A stretch of DNA of 64,000 nucleotides, from contig OY759218.1 in NCBI GenBank assembly GCA_963662175.1, positions 26,930,051 to 26,994,050 of the forward strand. The letters are read 5' to 3'. This DNA is from Aradus depressus. Lineage: Eukaryota > Arthropoda > Insecta > Hemiptera > Aradidae. The notes below the pieces were generated by a model that was not told the origin of the DNA, did not search any database, and saw only the letters and a program-made list of their open reading frames with translations. The translations under genes and the position numbers were made by a program. This document shows positions 11,701 to 22,400 of this stretch, piece after piece (the first letter of the stretch is position 1; every line of letters begins with the position of its first letter).

Positions 11701-14556
11701 GTTATTATTGCAGGAGCAGTAGGGGTGGTAGAGTTGCTTTCGAACGGATAGACTTCAAATGTGTAATTTTTACAAGGTTCTGTATAAATTTTGAATGTAG
11801 TCTCATTGACAGCAACAGATGTTTCTGAGTTCGGGTCTGAGTACCAATGTACCTCATACTTGTCTACATCGTAGCCTTTTTTTGGTTTCCAAACTATCTC
11901 AATAGCTTCAGTACTTACTTCTGTTGTTTTCAACAATGTTACCAGGCTGAAACCTGCAGAGATTTCTATTTAGTAATAAAATATGTGTGATGTGGCCAAT
12001 ACAGGACTTTCTAATACCAACAACGCTTAGAGATCACTCTCTCTCTCTCTCTCCTCCTTCTCAAAATTATTTCATAACGATGTACAATGAGACAAAATGA
12101 AATGATTTTTAGAAGCAGAGGGGATACCAGAGTGATCTGTAAGCGTTGTTGGTGTAAGAAATGGCCACATCACATATATACAATACATAAACCATATTTT
12201 AAAGTTCATTGCTATGAGTTACAATTGAAAAATAACTTAAGATATATCTTTTATAGACATATAGTTTACATTTTTGGGGGGGCTATAACTTTGGTCTTAT
12301 TGATCCCATCTCATATCTGAGGGCTTATTAGCGATTGGAAATTTTATAAGGAACATTCCTGGCAAGAATACATTTTTTCGATAGGACTAACCGTTTGCCG
12401 GTAAATCAAGGAAATATGTGTTTCAAAACTACATTTCAAGATGGTTTTCGGAATGTATAAATTATGTATTTTAATATTCTCTGCTACTATTACTTGAAAC
12501 GATTTTTGATTAGGTCATAAACATAAGCTGTTGTACCTTGTAAAATGTAGTTCCTGGGGGAATGTGGACTCAATGTTCTTTTGATTTCGGCCAAAATTTA
12601 ATTAAACCTAAGTTAGAACATGTGACGCCTTCATTTCAAAAAAAATTCCAGTTCATAGCTACAATCGTTTTTGTGGAAGAGAGCTCACAACGTTTCAATC
12701 ACACACACAAACACAGACAGACATCATCGCGAAAATGGTCAAAACGTATTTAGAGGACATTGAAACGTGAAAATCAGTTGAAACCTCGATCTCGGATTTT
12801 CGCACGATTACAATTCTCCTTATACCATAAGTATAAGAAAGTAAAAAATAACAATGGAGGACCGGTATTGAATTGCGTCAAATCGTATACCTCCACATAA
12901 TCCTTGTATTGAACTGCGCTCATTTGAAAATAGGTATAAATTGAAAAACATTGAACTCCGCCAAAACACATTTTATTAACACTGCTTGGGTACATATTAT
13001 ATATGACCTTACAAACTTGTCTAAACTACAAGAATGTGTTAGGTATCACTACAAAATTGTGGCATAGAAACCACTTACTCTTTGTAAATCCAGTTGAGGT
13101 ATCCGAAGAAATAAAATGTTGACCCTCCCGTCGGTCCTTTTAGTGAAACAGTCCAGGTTCTCCTGATATAGAGAAACATATAGTTCATAAAAAAAATATC
13201 TAGTTGATAAAAAAAAGGTATTTCTAAATATAAACGATATAATATCGGACTAATAGAGAATAGAAACACAGTTAGAACGAAAAAAACTGAATTTTGCGAA
13301 TTAGATTCATCCCAATCCCAAACAGATAGCAAATAGAATACAAATCATATAAACAAAAAATACAGGCGGAATTCAAAATGAGTTAGAAAGGATTTTTGGC
13401 GCAGTTCAATAGTTTTTAATATTATAAACAAGGGTAACTTAAACTAACAGGTATCCCGTTGGCGCAATTCAATTTTGCCTCAATAGAGGGAGTTGCGGGA
13501 GCCGGTCCTAAATCTAGGCCAGTGCCTCACATGTATCTCTTCACAATAGATACTTACAGAACAGCGGAGGAGGTGAGGTCAGTTGTAACAAGAATGTGCA
13601 TTGGTTAATATAATTTTTACTTTCTTATATTTATAGTATGCCTACAGTGTGCGCGTCTGTATGTGACAGAAAAGTCGGGAGCGCTCTACCGCAAAACCGA
13701 TTGTAACAATAAACTTTAAATTTGGAATGAAGAAGTCACATGTGCTAGCTTAGATTTTGGCCGAAATCAGAGGAAAATCGAGACTTAACTTCTGGGCCTA
13801 AGTACTTTTTACAAGATACCGCTTGTATTTATGGCCTAATCAAAAAGCTTTTGGATTGAAGTTGTAGAGAAAAATGAAATACATATTTTACTTGAAATAA
13901 TATTTTTCGCAGGTCATCTGGTTTCCGAGATAGATGCCGAATACCGTCATGAAATGTTATTTGAAACTAATTTTTTAGATGTTTGCTCGATAAACGCGAA
14001 AACTGTTAATCCTTTCCCATCGCTTTTGTTTCCTCAGATTTGAGATAGAATCAATACGATTGATGTTATAGGACATCAAAGAATAACAAATTTTCCATAG
14101 AAAAATTGCAGCGGTATCAATGTAATGTGAAATAATGGCCCAGAAATGGTATGAAAAATAGTGAATTCCCCGGACAATGCCGAGTAATACAGATAGTATT
14201 CAATATATATACGACTAAGTTATTCAAAAAATTACAAGGAAAAAAAAAATGTTAGGCCATTTTTCCAGAAAATGGTTATTGTTCCTGAATAATTAAATAT
14301 CAAAGGATGAAAGTTCAACCAATACAACAGATTACTGTAACAAGAGATCACTGTAAAAAAAATTTATAAAACAGTTTCAAATAAATCCTAGTTTTTCTTC
14401 TTTTACAATTGCCTCGTGATGACCCCCCTCTCCCTCGCTTCCTTATTGTTTTAAATAAAAAATGTATTAGAACTTACCTGGACATTCTCTGGTTTCACAG
14501 TAGTTATCACCAAGTGCAAGCTGGAGAACAATAAGAGTGTATCCTAACAAGAGCAT
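8743..14556 (-). CDS. Secreted protein with two fibronectin-III-like domains
   Basis: Coding exons on the minus strand: 14556-14478, 11953-11690, 10590-10451 and 8881-8743. All have GT-AG ends and matching phases (1, 1, 0, 1). The protein starts with a signal peptide (MLLLGYTLIVLQLALG) and a short Cys-containing segment. Domain one, about residues 30-115, has EIVWKPK...YEVHWYSD...CKNYTFEVYPF, with the Trp and Tyr strand positions of FN3. Domain two, about 118-205, has WTVLRWLLIQPCP...LSENSDYMCIAYTLNQAGSS. Several N-glycosylation sites are visible (NET, NYT, NST, NGS, NMS), which supports export. The 3' end is open: either a stop just after 8743 or the candidate exon at 8347-8199. No orthologue was recognised. 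A receptor-like, adhesion or salivary/venom-type secreted role is all speculation. Confidence 0.7.
9148..9317. repeat. Palindromic MITE family M, copy 1
   Basis: A long imperfect palindrome. TTATACCAACCACGCTTACA, then GATC and a CT-rich arm, mirror a GA-rich arm followed by GATCTGTAAGCGTTGTTGGT and ATAAG. The loop carries ACTGGGTAAGAATGTCTAC. It lies in an intron/3' region of the FN3 gene. The RNA would fold into a near-complete hairpin. Confidence 0.8.
9461..9635. repeat. Palindromic MITE family M, copy 2
   Basis: Same palindrome as at 9148-9317. It is separated from it by a 140-bp linker (TACTTGCAATTCATAAACC ... GAGTTACGATTTAAAAATAT) that also follows the copy at 10749-10934. Confidence 0.8.
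9670..10440. other. FN3 gene intron, diverged repeat, no gene
   Basis: Contains a segment starting ATACGATGTCGGGATCACGG, with phrasing like other old DNA-transposon bodies in the window. No coding signal was found. Confidence 0.4.
10749..10934. repeat. Palindromic MITE family M, copy 3
   Basis: GGACTTTCTTATATCATCCA at the left is mirrored by TAAGCGTTGTTGGTATAAGA at the right, with CTTCTCAAAATTATTTCA / TGAAATGATTATGAGAAG as inner arms. It is followed by the same linker as copies 1 and 2. Confidence 0.8.
11075..11192 (+). repeat. End of a DNA element with terminal TATAAGAAAGTA
   Basis: CGCGAAAATGGTCAAAACGT, then a segment ending TCGGATTTTCGCACAAT and the terminal GGTATAAGAAAGTAA. A close second copy lies at 12727-12842. 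The terminal motif is the inverse of TTACTTTCTTAT at 13619, so these look like left and right ends of one transposon family. Confidence 0.6.
12003..12160. repeat. Palindromic MITE family M, copy 4
   Basis: GGACTTTCTAATACCAACAA at the left and TAAGCGTTGTTGGTGTAAGA at the right, with (CT)n and GAAATGATTTTTAGAAG arms. Slightly shorter than copies 1-3. Confidence 0.75.
12240..12845 (+). repeat. Non-autonomous DNA element body, homologous to 63440-63830
   Basis: GGCTATAACTTTGGTCTTAT, the CTAACCGTTT and GTGTTTCAAAACTACATTTC blocks, then CACACAAACACAGACAGACA and the end block GGTCAAAACGTATTTAGAGG ... GTATAAGAAAGTAAA. The first blocks recur in the same order at 63440-63620. This shows that the long open frame there belongs to a repeat. 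Confidence 0.6.
13140..14470. other. FN3 gene first intron, repeat remnants
   Basis: Contains the left end of the TATAAGAAAGTA element family near 13619 (TTACTTTCTTATATTTATAG), followed by TGTGCGCGTCTGTATGTGAC and a GGGAGCGCTCTACCGC block. That block recurs at 37130-37290. No exon with consistent splice phase was found. A minus open frame at 13332-13075 does not splice in phase. Confidence 0.5.
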
Positions 14557-14980
14557 TCTTAAAAAATAACTTTCAACAGTTAAAAATATGGCCAATCAAC
14601 AGATCAAATCTATTGTATGTAAATTTTTTTCTTTTAATTAGAAAGATTTCATATTCATCATTACGAAAATAAACCATACCAACTGTATATTCGAATTAGA
14701 AGGATAGATTCGTACTAATTTAACATGACTTAGTAATCCGAATATGAAAATTCCCTCTCCATATCAACTAGAAAATTGTTGGGTTCGAATCCCACCCTCG
14801 GTAATAATGTGAATTATAATTTATATTATTGACTATGCGTAGGTGATTAGACCAGATGACCTGTAGATAGCTAGAGAATCACAACACATATTGTTTGAAG
14901 AAATAGCTAAAATAGAAGGGATTGTGCAATCTGAAGCCCGCTCCTATAAAACCGCCAATATGTATATAGTAGTTAACATT

Positions 14981-15053
14981 AGAATATAAAAGAGTCCTTA
15001 AGGATATTCCATTGGCAACTCATTACAATTACACTAGCAATTGCAGTAAAAAT
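14981..15053 (+). promoter_or_regulatory. Possible TATA promoter with a short untranslated first exon
   Basis: GAATATAAAAGAG gives a strong TATA-like box near 14987. An insect-initiator-like region (CTCATTACA) follows about 30 bp downstream, and a GTACGT donor-like site lies near 15053. No coding exon could be tied to it. TCCTTAAGGA, a perfect palindrome, occurs here (14994) and again at about 15193. Confidence 0.25.
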
Positions 15054-15243
15054 CGTACGTTTATTTTAATTTTATTGATAAAAATCATACACTAAATGTA
15101 CTTTTTTGTTTCTTTCATGACAGATCACAAGGATTTTTTGACAATTGGTGTCTGTGTGTGTTGTTGAATTCATTTTTTTTAGAATCCTTAAATTGTCCTT
15201 AAGGATGAAACATGATAAAACTATTTAAAAAAAGTATAAATAC

Positions 15244-15408
15244 CTGTTGTGTTGAATTATGGGTGCAAAATACAACAAGGTTAGGAAGAAGAGTACGTAA
15301 AGGGATTGGAAATACAGTTGGAAAGGCTAGGGGTCCTAAAGCGTGAAGCTCACAACAGGAGACGAGAACACAAATAAAAACTGATAATGTGAATAATGAC
15401 TTGAACAT
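15244..15408 (-). CDS. Candidate first exon of a small secreted peptide
   Basis: Fifty-five codons from ATG to a phase-0 donor (ACAACAG|GTATTT). The start is a convincing signal peptide, MFKSLFTLSVFICVLVSCCE, followed by a proline/leucine-rich segment (LAFPTVFPIPLRTLLPNLV) and one N-glycosylation site (NST). Without splicing it would read 14 further codons to a stop. No second exon was found, and the region touches interspersed repeat P at 15480. A chance hydrophobic frame in AT-rich DNA is the main alternative. Confidence 0.3.
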
Positions 15409-15479
15409 TGTCTGACAGAAACCATGGGCTAATGGATTGAGAAAATATCGAACACTACGAAAATGCATTGATGAACATA

Positions 15480-15910
15480 AAAGTGGTCGATGAACCACCG
15501 GCAATGTACTTCCCCAGAACGAATTAATCAATTAACATTTCGCTCTCTCTCTAAAGCCAGTCGACCGTTTGCGCTAATATTCAAGTTGACTTACATAAAG
15601 GCTCTAAATCCTCATACTAAATCTTGTATCGATAAATTCATTACATCGGCAGTATTATATCGATTTTTGGATTGAGCTCCATTTCCTGAATCCCCCCTTC
15701 CCTTCAGCCAATATCGCTGAAGTTTGACAGGTAATGTCCTGAAATTTCGTGTCGATACATTCATTCCATCGGGAGTTATCGTGTCCACACATCGTCTGAC
15801 ACACAGACATTATTTTTTCATATTTGGAATCTAGAGGTTGGAAAACCTGAAATTCCGTTGAAAATTCTGCATCGAATTTCTGACCGATTACATAACTTCT
15901 ACCCTATACA
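15480..15910 (-). repeat. Interspersed repeat P, copy 3 (inverted)
   Basis: Reverse-oriented relative to copy 1: it begins ACCGGCAATGTACTTCCCCA and contains ATTCATTCCATCGGGAGTTA. It ends with the reverse complement of the CGGTCAGAAATTCGATGC block. Contains only one or two of the internal units. Confidence 0.65.
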
Positions 15911-15941
15911 ACATCGTACAGCTGGCGGAAGGGACTCTTTT

Positions 15942-16105
15942 CTTTTATACCAACCACGTTGTTCAAATCACTCTCCATCCCCTCCTCCTACTGGGTATAT
16001 GAAATTTACGTGCGGACGTCAGAAATTTTCTTTGTTTATATACCCAGTAATGACAGCATGGAGAGTGATCTGAACAAAAGTGGTTGGTACAAGAAAGTCC
16101 TGTCA
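15942..16105. repeat. Palindromic MITE family M, diverged copy 5
   Basis: TTTTATACCAACCACGTTGT with TCAAATCACTCTCCATCCC, mirrored by GGAGAGTGATCTGAACAAAA and GTGGTTGGTACAAGAAAGTC. The inner arms are ACTGGGTATATGAAAT and TTATATACCCAGTAATG. Arms are a subfamily distinct from copies 1-4, but their ends are the same. Confidence 0.7.
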
Positions 16106-16412
16106 TCACATATATTTAATTTTTCCTTCATTTTTTATAGTTTTTAGTAGAAACTACTCACAATAAAAATATATTTTAAAATTTGTTTATATGCGTTACA
16201 ATTTAAACGTTATTTAGAAATTCTAGTATCTAGAATACTGTATTTGTTTCCTATTAACGTTTTCCATGTCGGATAAAAAAGCAAAAAAAAAAAAAATAAA
16301 TAAATAAATTCACTCGTATACATACAGATATTTTAATAATATATTTATAATTCAAAGTAACAAAAGATATTCGTATAATACTCCCTTATAATTCAACAGG
16401 ATAAATTATTTT

Positions 16413-16418
16413 TTTATT
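16413..16418 (-). terminator. Polyadenylation signal AATAAA for clathrin light chain
   Basis: AATAAA on the minus strand, about 40 bases beyond the TAA stop of the clathrin light chain gene. The position is normal for a short 3' UTR. Confidence 0.5.
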
Positions 16419-16456
16419 GCATAATGACTCCAATTATAGCATGGAAATAAACTGTA

Positions 16457-19400
16457 TTATTCTGCTTTAGAAGCTATTGGTGTTTGCTTAAGTTGAAGAA
16501 TAATGGAACGCATACGACTGACATCTTTGCTGCTCCGGCTGGCTTTAGGATTAAAATCGCAAAGCTTGGCTATACGTTCCCATTCGGTGCCAGGTTCAAT
16601 AGCTCCAGAGTCCGCTACAAACTGCTTTTCCGCATTTCTATAATACAAATATTACGTCAGATTAAGAAATAAATATATTAACAATTTAACAAATATACAT
16701 TATAAAAAAAATAAATATGAAGAATCCTATTAAATAGAGAAGAAATTAGTGATGGATAGACAATGTTTTCAGTCCTGCGAGAATTCATTTCTACAGTAAG
16801 TACTACTTTTGGAAGGATTGAAAGTCATTCAAGTACATATTTTAATTATAATATATAAGCTGCAAATACTTACTTCGCTGCTTCCCTGGTTATGCATCAA
16901 AAAACAAGAAAAATAAAATAAAACATACATGAAAATTCAGGATAATAAAATAAAACATACATGAAAATTTAAGCTAATGAAATAACTCTTATATGAAAAT
17001 TTAAGTTAATAAAGAACAATGTGAAGCTGTTTAAGGGGCCCACATACTGGTTTTAGAGTGAAGACCATAAATTAAATAGGCAGAAAGGTGAGCCACTTAC
17101 TGATATGGCTCCATGTTAAACCCACCCCTACCGAGGTTGCGTAGATAATGAAAGACTGTTAACAGTTTTCCCTTTAATCTTCCTCCACTCGCGCCCCGTT
17201 TTTTTAACTTGGTCACTCGCGGGTTTGAATTCTTCAAACATTTAATAATTTATCATTTTGCTCATTTTTTTTTTACTAAAACCTATTCAGGATATGTCAA
17301 CATTACTTGCTATTATCTGATATATTATAAAAAAAAAAAACATAGTAATTCAAAATGTATGGTATTTTTTTAGTTAGGAAGTATGCTTGAATACCAATTG
17401 TTGCACGTTATGTTTCTGTTTCCTCTTTGATGTATTTTATTATTATATTGTATTTTAACTAATAAGTATAACACGGTGAAGAATTAATATCATTGAAATG
17501 ATAAAAGATACTTCTATTTTATAAAGCTAATATTCGCGTGTTTGATTATTTCCAACATATGCGACTTATCCACTTTGAAGTTCAATTACGCACTGAGGAA
17601 AGAAACTAGGAAAAACCCACCCCCAACTTATAGTCAAGGGAATATAGAATAGAGAGGGTTGAACAGGTCAACAAATCGCCTCCCTTTTCCTGAAAAGGAA
17701 AAATTTGAACACGTTTGAAAAAATCAAACGGTGTGAGTGGCGGAAGGTTAAAAACAAAATGTTTCTATTTATCATATATTATATAATGATATCAACACAA
17801 CTTTTCACCTGTTAATGAAACGATTTTGGATGCGTCAACATTTTTTTAAAACCCTATGTCGAAAAATTCATTTACATCGTAATTCAAGTATACGCACATA
17901 ATTTCTTTTAAATTTTTTTTCATGGGGCGGAGCCCGCGAAGCCCTCTTATCCCCAGCTTCGTCCACATTTCTGGACTCCTCCTAAACTATATATTTTGAT
18001 AAAATCTGACAAATATATTCTAAATACATTCAAAAGTGCATCTTTTATAGTGAAAAAGATATACAAAAAATGTATGCATATGATTCAGTAGGAACAAGAA
18101 TATATCCAAAGTAAACAATTAAGAGGAAGTTATATTTCAGATAATCTACACAGATGAACTTTGTTACACCTGAATGTACAAAGTTTGAGAATTAACAACT
18201 TCTAAGTTGAGAAACGCGGACATATTGTGGAAACTTGTAATAAATAAATAAAACAAACTTATTTTTTGAAATATTGTCTATTCCACTAAAGATATATATA
18301 CATATATAACTACCGGTTTCGGCTTTATACCATCGTCAGGTCTAGTTATGAATACGATTTCGGAAGGTTCGGAAGAAGATTCACAATAATACCAATAAAG
18401 CAGAAAAAAATGAAAAAATTAAAATATGTGCAGAAAGCAAACAACAATCTCATTACAACATTATCTCTAAAATAATATAATTTATTGCACATAAGTAGCT
18501 GTCATCCTACTTGGAGGATAAAAGAATCATCAATCACAAGAGTGAAGTGAACGCGCAAAAAAATGACGAAAAAGCGACATTATATGAAGTTACTCAGCCA
18601 TAAATTAAATACAAATGTCTAATTAGTTATACATATTCTAGAACCTATGCAGGTAAATGCGAGCCAGGGAGTCCAGGGAGATGGAGCACCTCGGCGGCGT
18701 AGGCAGCATGGGCGGAGCCTCTAGTATAATATAGAAATACTAACCAATTATTTATCTCAATAATTTCATATTGCGAATAAAAAAATATGAGATGGTTTTA
18801 AATTGTTTTTCATGTCAAATAATTAATAAACAATCACAATTTAAAAATTTAACGTAGTTATTGCAATAGTATTTTCGAAACAATTGGAACTCTATAAGGT
18901 ATCGGAGGAGAAGTCCAAGGTGGTGTCACAATTATAAAAGAATGAGCACTTTGAAAATATTGTCACAAATGGCGAGGCGTTTTATAAATGTTTTCGAGAA
19001 AAATGTTGACCTGACAAACCTCATTATATCAAAGACCTCATGAAAACTAAAAACATTTGTATACGACATTTTTTGATATCTGTGGTCGGTGCCACAATGA
19101 AACAAAATATAAATCTTTCAGAAAACTTCATTCATGCTCACACTAAGTGGACGGGAGATGGTAACGGTCCTGCTTATGATGAATGAATTGGGTGCGAATC
19201 CCGCACGCAGCCTTGACTTCTAATTTAAAAGGGATTCCGACCTGCGTTTAACGCCCACCACCCCCCAAAGGAAGGCTTCTCTGAGCCTCCAAGCACGCTT
19301 TGCTCGCAATTTCCTGCACAGTTTATAGTTATCTAGATGACAAATGTATTCTCGCCATTTCTTCCTTCTAGTTTCAATATTTTAAAAAACGAAGTTCAGA

Positions 19401-22400
19401 TTCGAGTGAAGGGCAACAGCATCTTCAATTTGATACCTCACTTGTACTTTTATAGGAAAAAGAAATTTCCCGTGTAGAACTACTTCCTTCCAGGGGATAA
19501 ACGTTTCTTGAAATTTTTCTTTTTTACAAAATAGAAATGGGGTTATCACATTAAAGACATTGATACAATCAACATGAAAATGATAATCTGACCATTGTGT
19601 GATTAACTCCTGCAGTTTCTCAATATGATACATGTCTCTCTTTCATAAATATAATTTATATTATATTATATTATTTATTTATGTTTATACGATTTTATAA
19701 TATAAATTAATATAGAAGAAATATGAGGGTCTGAGAGAAAATGTAATTGTACATTACCTATTAGCAGCACGAGTTTTCGCTACAAGTTCTTCATGATGTT
19801 TATACCAGTCTTCCAATTCCCGCTTTGCAGTAGCCATCCATTCCTCTTTCTTAACTTCCTCATTTTTATCTGAAAATGATTAGGTAAAGTCAAAGTATGC
19901 TTGAATACCCTGAGATTGAGCTAAATTTGAAGTGATTAGGTTCTATTTGGAAGAAATTTAATTATATACAAGATCAAATTGACATTTTAACAGATGAAGA
20001 TCATTTAGGAAAATAAATATATTACGGATATGATGTTGAAGACATATATAGTGCTTTAAAAGGAAAACTTTTAGATATAAAATATGTTTTTGATTATCGA
20101 CATTCGAGTCAAAAGGACAACCCCTTTCACGAAGAATCTCAGTTTTATGTTGACAAAGGAGGCCTCAATATATACAAGGACAGAGCAAAGAATGAAAATA
20201 GTGTATTATGCGGAGCTAAGTACGCTACGAAAGGACCTTAGAGCCTCGACGACAAGAAGAGGGACCAGAAACAGCATTGCAGCAGACTCGCCAGGGAGGA
20301 GACCGGGGAAGGTTATCGGGTGAGAGGAGATGGAGGAAGAAAAGACGACCAGAGAGGATAGAAAGAAGATCATCCGAGAGGATGAGGAGAAGACGACCCG
20401 AGAGGATGAAGCCACTGCCAGCGAAGGAGCGGAAGAAAAGACACGGCGACCAAATGATAGGAATACAATTTAGGGGGAGACTGTTGTGGGTTTTAGTTAT
20501 AAATCTTATGGCACAATTATATATTCTTAGTTAGGTTATGAAATACATTATATACAATTACTGCGTTACATGAGTTTGTTTCATACATAGCATATTGCCT
20601 ACATACATAGTATAAGAATACAATACAAAGAATGATCCAAGTGTTCATTTTACTTAAGAAAGTTTTATGGAAGGGTTCCATAGAAGTTTGTCTGATAGGT
20701 CGGAAGATAACTTTTCAAGTAAGGCTAAGGCCTTCATAAAACATTATGGATTAAAATACTATCAGAACTTAGATGGGGTCTCAAGCTACTCGAATATTAA
20801 AAAAGTAAATATCTCAGTAAGACTTGCATCAGTTTTACCTTTTTCTGTTAGCAGTTTCTTTTGATCTTCTCTCCATTTTTTGATTTTCTCCGGTTCATCT
20901 TTCATGGTCTGTTTGGCTAGCGAAGGACTTGTGTTTCTATTTTCTATTAAGAAAAGAAAAACAAAATACATTTGTTTCTTAGGCTCCTCTGGTAAGATAG
21001 TAGGTTGCTTTCTTCCGGCATTTCTAGGTTTTTCGTTTTTTTTTTCTATATATTTATCCACGCCCATTCTTTAGGTCACAACCGTTCATATAAAAGAAAT
21101 ATTGTAAAAAAAAATACCACCGGAAGAAAGCAGCCTAATGTATTTAACAAAACAAAAACACTTAAAATATGAACCAAAAGAAAAAAGCAATCAGTCCCTG
21201 AATACACGGGATGCCCCAGTTAAGATCTAGGTAAATTAATTTTACAAAGAATACGTCCTTGAATTATTCAAGTGTCATTAGGAATAATATCTAGCCTATT
21301 TGTTTAATTGAAAGCTTTCATTCTAAGCGAATCGGAAAACAGTGAAATAAACGGCTGTTGTATACAACAGATATACATAATGATATTTCAATTACAAATC
21401 TATTTTAAAACTTTCAAAAATTAATTTCTAACATTCATTATTTTTAGTTACAGCAAGCCAAACATGTGAAAGGTCTAACAATAATAATTTAAAGTAAATT
21501 AACCAACATATTGAGAAATTATTATTATTTTTAAATTTCATTCCAATAAAAATATTTTACCATTTGATGTTTTGAAGTCAGTAGGATCCTGAAGTCCTAC
21601 ACTGTTAATAATTTCAAAACTGCCAGCCGGATCATTCATTTCCAATTCTGATTCTGGTAAACAGTTGAAAAAGAAAAGATAACTTCTAAGTTGAGGAACG
21701 CGGACATATTGTGGAAACTTGTAATAAATGAATAAAACAAACTTATTTTTGAAATATTGTCTATTCCACTAAAGATATATATATATATACAACTACCGGT
21801 TTCGGCTTTATACCATCGTCAGGTCTAGTTGTGAACTTTAGTTCACAACTAGACCTGACGATGGTATAAAGCCGAAACCGGTAGTTGTATATATATATAT
21901 ATATATCTTTAGTGGAATAGACAATATTTCAAAAATAAGTTTGTTTTATTCATTTATTAAAGAAAAGATATACATATGAATATATTGAGAACTTTTACAT
22001 AAGGTGCTTCAGTTACATTGATCAAACTTCGCGAAATTGGAAAAATTTACTTTCATTTTTTTTTTTTTTCTGGATTTGAATGACGACATACCTCATACCA
22101 ATGTAAATCAGAGGGCGCCAGTAGCTTAGTGCATGCGTGCTTGCTAACTGAGCTCAAGATGGAGGGTTCGAAACCCGGCCGAGGCCCTTAGTTTATTTTA
22201 TCTGGGAGGTAAAATAAACTTAAGCACGTCGTCCTTCGGAATGCACGTTAAGCGATGGTCCTGAGCCTGTACGATGTCAGGTACTCGTTAAAGACTCCCG
22301 TCCTAGGTGAATAAAAACATTAAGGCGTAGTCAAGGTCCACGCCGAGATTTTCCGTGAAAACATCGGGATAAAATCATTTTTCATTTTCTTTTCGACGCT

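Noticed and set aside
13075..13332. Minus-strand ORF as an extra FN3-gene exon
   Set aside because: No acceptor gives the right phase, and the exon at 14478 joins 11953 in phase without it.
15490..16147. Plus-strand ORFs
   Set aside because: They lie within repeat P copy 3 and the palindromic MITE.
20206..20534. Arg-rich and Ser-rich ORFs on both strands
   Set aside because: They come from purine-rich repeated units in a transposon-like remnant.
22117..22190. tRNA gene (A and B boxes, also at 42081, 50073 and 60120)
   Set aside because: The heads run into the SINE body without a tRNA 3' half or acceptor stem, and they recur with the same body and target duplications.
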